DNA of 19,409 bases, taken from positions 1 to 19,409 of the forward strand of contig JACONB010000002.1 of the NCBI GenBank assembly GCA_014323965.1, read 5' to 3'. The notes below the pieces were generated by a model that searched no databases, was not told where the DNA came from, and saw only the letters and a program-made list of their open reading frames with translations. The first letter of the stretch is position 1. Each line of letters begins with the position of its first letter. The translations under genes and the position numbers were made by a program. Shown here one piece after another: positions 17,161 to 19,409 of this stretch. The DNA is from Prochloron sp. SP5CPC1 (GTDB taxonomy: Bacteria; Cyanobacteriota; Cyanobacteriia; Cyanobacteriales; Prochloraceae).

Positions 17161-17351
17161 TTTCCCTTTATTTTCTCAATAATAACCGTTTTACACCGTC
17201 TTGGGCTTTTTGGTAGTTAGGCTTGAGTTGCCGGGCACGTTCGTAATCAGCCATCGCCTCTTCATAGGCTCCCAATTTCTCTTTTGCCACTCCCCTATAA
17301 TACCAGTTCCAATGGTTTTGGGGAGCAATTGCTAAAGAGCGGTTGAAGGCA

Positions 17352-17392
17352 GCGATCTGCGGTAGCAGATCCGGTGTTTCACCCCGGATCGC
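17352..17392. repeat. 41-nt HIP1-nested element, copy 2, in frame in a TPR
   Basis: Identical base for base to 8877-8917. On the minus strand the TPR reading is HEGAI, then eleven foreign residues RGETPDLLPQI, then AAFNRSLAI. Cutting out 33 bases leaves GCGATCGC and the ordinary TPR sequence HEGAIAAFNRSLAI. Because 33 is divisible by three, the frame survives. Confidence 0.88.
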
Positions 17393-17588
17393 CCCTTCAT
17401 GCCGTTCCAAACCACTCAAAGCCTTACCCTTTACCCCCCAAGCATTATAGGGGTCCGGGTTAATCTTAATTGCCTCAGAACTTGCATAGATCGCTTCTTC
17501 ATAGCGCTCCAAGGAGTTGAAAGCTACACCAAGATTATTCCAAGCCCAATAGTCTTTCGAGTTAATTTCCAGTGCTCTATGGAAGTCT

Positions 17589-17621
17589 GCGATCGCGACA
17601 GCGCCACTCGAAGGTGCTCGC
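17589..17621. repeat. 25-nt insertion nested in a HIP1 site, second element family
   Basis: GCGATCGC is followed by GACAGCGCCACTCGAAGG, TGCT and then CGC. The core AGCGCCACTCGAAGGTGCT is nearly self-complementary (hairpin with a CGAAG-type loop). Removing 25 bases restores one GCGATCGC and the TPR reading QYQEAIADFHRALEI. 25 is not a multiple of three, and the shift it causes is exactly the frame difference seen between the flanking fragments. Confidence 0.85.
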
Positions 17622-18828
17622 CTCCTGGTATTGCTTTAATTTAATTTGCGCCCTACCCCGCAACACCCAAGACCAAGAATGGCGCGACTGAATTTCCAAC
17701 CGCCGATCCAGAGTTAAAATAGCCTCTGATGGTCGTTTTAATTCCAACAAAGCTAAGGCACGATATCCCATCGCCCAAGCGTAATTTGGCGTAATGTCTA
17801 GGGCGCGATCACAAGAAACCAGCCCTTCTTCATATTCCCCCAAATTAGTTAATGCCCAGCAGCGGTTTGCCCAAGCCTCGGCGTATTTTGGTCTCAAGGC
17901 GATGGCACGGTCGAATGTCTTCAAAGCTTCCTGGTATTCTTTGGTAACAGCCAGCTTTCTCCCTTTTTTATACCATTCCACCGCCTCGGAGATATTACTA
18001 ATATTAGTATCCTCAACAATTTCTTTTGCAGGAGGGAAGTGAGAGTGAGCTACTATACCAATGGCAGTACCCAGGATAGCCCCCACCATACTCACCCCTA
18101 CCAGTTTCCAGGGTATGGAAATAGGTGGGATGAAATCTGTAGAGGTTGCTGTAGCTTTGAGAGGTTTAAGTGCTTCATAAGCCTCTGCTGCTGTTGTATA
18201 GCGGGTACCCACATTTGGTGCCATCATTTTCCACAACCAGTTGAGCTTTGACGTCACTGAGGCGCGGATCCCTGTCATTCAAATGCAAAGACTCATTCAA
18301 ACTTGTTCCCAAGCTATAAAGGTCTGTAGCTTCCCCCAGAGGTAGTCTGGCGCAAAAATTGATTAAATAAGCATTAAGTCCTTCGTCAACGAGGATATTT
18401 TCCGGTGTGATATCTCCGTGGATAATAGGGGGAATGGAATTTTCCATCCCTAGGATAATTTCCAAGACAGAGAGGGCGATTTGCTTTATTTGGGCAGGTG
18501 TCAAGGGGTACATTTCCCTTAATGAGGGTAAAGGTTGATACTCCCACACCATGGCAAAACCATCTGCTGTTTCAAAAGCATCCAAATAGCGAGGAATGCG
18601 AGGATGGTTTAGTTCCCGCAGCAGTTGAAGTTGTTTCTCGTTCATACTCAAAGCTTTCTCCAGCTGTAGCCGAGGTAAAATGTGTGATGGCTACTTCTAC
18701 CGAATCGGTGATACAGCGGGCTAGGTAGGTAATCCGCCCCTCTGCGTTCTTGCGTCCGAGTTCGCGAATTACCTCATAGTTATGGGTATAATAGTTTGGA
18801 TACATCAATTTAACGACCTCATTCAGTA

Positions 18829-18860
18829 GCGATCCCGAAGAGATCCGCTTCGCGGCTCGC
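18829..18860. repeat. 32-nt HIP1-like nested element upstream of the kinase gene
   Basis: The element begins GCGATCCCGAAG and ends CTTCGCGGCTCGC, with partly self-complementary arms (CCGAAG facing CTTCGCGG) and ends resembling a split HIP1 octamer (GCGATC ... CTCGC). It lies 24 bases upstream of the kinase start codon, where it would fall in the leader or promoter. Only one copy is in this window, so the family assignment rests on form. Confidence 0.5.
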
Positions 18861-18945
18861 CCCCCCTTCTGTTATAGCAATATCCGCTTGTGGAGGGGCA
18901 TCACCTTGCCCGATGGCGCTATTCCCGGTTAAGGGCGCGACACCC

Positions 18946-18986
18946 TATAATAGCCTTAACATTTGTTAATATTTGTTGTATACCGT
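18946..18986 (+). promoter_or_regulatory. Candidate psb34 promoter region with direct repeats
   Basis: TATAAT at 18946-18951 is a good -10 match, without a clear -35, giving a leader of about 70 bases. Downstream lies the direct repeat ATTTGTT-AAT-ATTTGTT (18961-18977, 10-base period), then TATACC. The repeat spaced by one helical turn may be a protein site; it does not match the HLR1/RpaB consensus. Which element starts transcription is not decided by sequence. Confidence 0.35.
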
Positions 18987-19027
18987 TAAGAGAAACTAAA
19001 CAATTCTAAAAAGAGAGGTTAAAATCT

Positions 19028-19207
19028 GTGCCCTATACCAACGAAGAAGGCGGTCGTTTAAATAATTTTGCAGCAGAGCCGAAAATGTACACAGCAGAAG
19101 CACCGACGAAAAACCAGCAGCGCAACTACTTGATTCTGGGTGGGGCAGGTTTGCTACTGATAGGCGGTTTAATCTTTGTCGCTGTCTCCATATCAAATAT
19201 TGGCTAG
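19028..19207 (+). CDS. psb34: Photosystem II assembly protein Psb34 (ssl1498 family)
   Basis: A 59-residue protein starting at GTG 19028 with GAGAGG about ten bases upstream; too short and GTG-started, so easily missed. The sequence VPYTNEEGGRLNNFAAEPKM then YTAEAP is the hallmark of the cyanobacterial Psb34 family (formerly light-harvesting-like, ssl1498). A single C-terminal membrane helix (YLILGGAGLLLIGGLIFVAV) ends in SISNIG. Psb34 is a one-helix thylakoid protein that binds photosystem II assembly intermediates near CP47 during the RC47-to-PSII transition. No neighbouring photosystem genes are in view, and it is divergent from the dead kinase gene. It is monocistronic as far as the window shows. 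The remainder of the window (19208-19409) contains no gene that I can support. Confidence 0.93.
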   Translation: MPYTNEEGGRLNNFAAEPKMYTAEAPTKNQQRNYLILGGAGLLLIGGLIFVAVSISNIG

Positions 19208-19409
19208 TGTTGGTAGTGATGCACAGTAATGGTATATCCAGACTCAAACCCTTATCAAAGGAAGGTTTCAGTAGGCTACCATCATTACAATGCAGCACTA
19301 CCCAATTGACAACTTTGACTTTTGGGTACATTAAAATCTCGTGCAGATGCTAACTTTTGTCCAATAATGTATATTGGCAAAATACAGCAGTAATAAAGTT
19401 ACCTGTGGA

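Larger units (their letters stand above)
17168..18805 (-). pseudogene. Ser/Thr kinase-TPR protein, multiply frameshifted, with inserted HIP1 elements
   Basis: Four fragments in changing frames make one protein. Kinase N-lobe from ATG 18805 (YEVIRELGRKNAEGRITYLA) to a frame change near 18650. Then ELNHPRIPRYLDAFETADGF, IIHGDITPENILVDE and YLINFCARLPLG, where the activation segment is missing, then EATDLYSLG. A second change near 18270 leads to LNWLWKMMAPNVGTRYTTAA, a membrane helix (WKLVGVSMVGAILGTAIGIV) and tetratricopeptide repeats. A third change at 17589-17621 is caused by a 25-nt insertion, after which repeats continue to the stop at 17168. Even ignoring frameshifts, catalysis looks lost: VAIK reads VAIT, HRD reads HGD, DFG reads NFC. 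The TPR part is otherwise well preserved. Relatives are membrane-anchored signalling kinases with extracytoplasmic or cytoplasmic TPRs. It directly precedes sagB. Confidence 0.88.

Noticed and set aside
18996..19331. 111-codon minus-strand frame across psb34
   Set aside because: Most of it is the antisense of the well-supported psb34 gene, and the remaining part has no recognisable motif or ribosome site.

Overview
The window is cyanobacterial. It carries a Psb34-type photosystem II assembly protein, a cyanobacterial-type ABC1 kinase, scattered copies of the HIP1 octamer GCGATCGC (6719, 7859, 12851, 13002, 13377, 17589) with small elements built into HIP1 sites, and extragenic palindromes of a kind common in filamentous, repeat-rich cyanobacteria. 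I cannot name a species from sequence alone.

Layout. 1-2407 (+): the 3' part of a small exported protein, an intact ABC1/AarF-family kinase, and a small membrane-protein gene broken by an internal deletion. 2408-3423: an extragenic palindrome, a broken parA on the minus strand with an inverted repeat in front of it, and a 7-bp tandem repeat. 3424-8670 (+): a very long multidomain surface or secreted protein gene (RTX repeats, Ig-like folds, a carboxypeptidase-regulatory-like fold, TSP3-like calcium repeats, an LVIVD propeller and a PPC-like end). It has no 5' end and has an in-frame TAG. 8770-9070: a remnant of a REP-associated tyrosine transposase and a hairpin. 9071-11830 (-): an Rpn/PD-(D/E)XK-type nuclease gene and an intact uvrC. 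12013-12201: a small exported peptide with a clear extended -10 promoter. 12344-14138: rsmI (-) and a PfkB-family sugar kinase (+), whose start codons physically overlap. 14121-18805 (-): a ruined operon reading kinase-TPR, then SagB-type dehydrogenase, then flavin-dependent halogenase. Its middle is replaced by the 3' end of a group II intron. 19028-19207 (+): psb34.

Housekeeping genes (ABC1 kinase, uvrC, rsmI, sugar kinase, psb34) are intact. Nearly every accessory gene is broken, mostly by internal deletions of tens of codons, sometimes by a nonsense codon or a small insertion. The most informative structures are (i) small repeat elements nested in HIP1 sites: a 41-nt copy at 8877-8917 is base-for-base identical to the one at 17352-17392, both leave the host reading frame open, and a different 25-nt insertion at 17589-17621 alone explains a frameshift; and (ii) the halogenase / intron / sagB junction, which one deletion after one intron insertion would explain. 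The dead operon points to an intact version elsewhere that couples a Ser/Thr-kinase-TPR protein, a SagB-family oxidase and a halogenase, possibly a tailoring or RiPP-type system. That function is inference.
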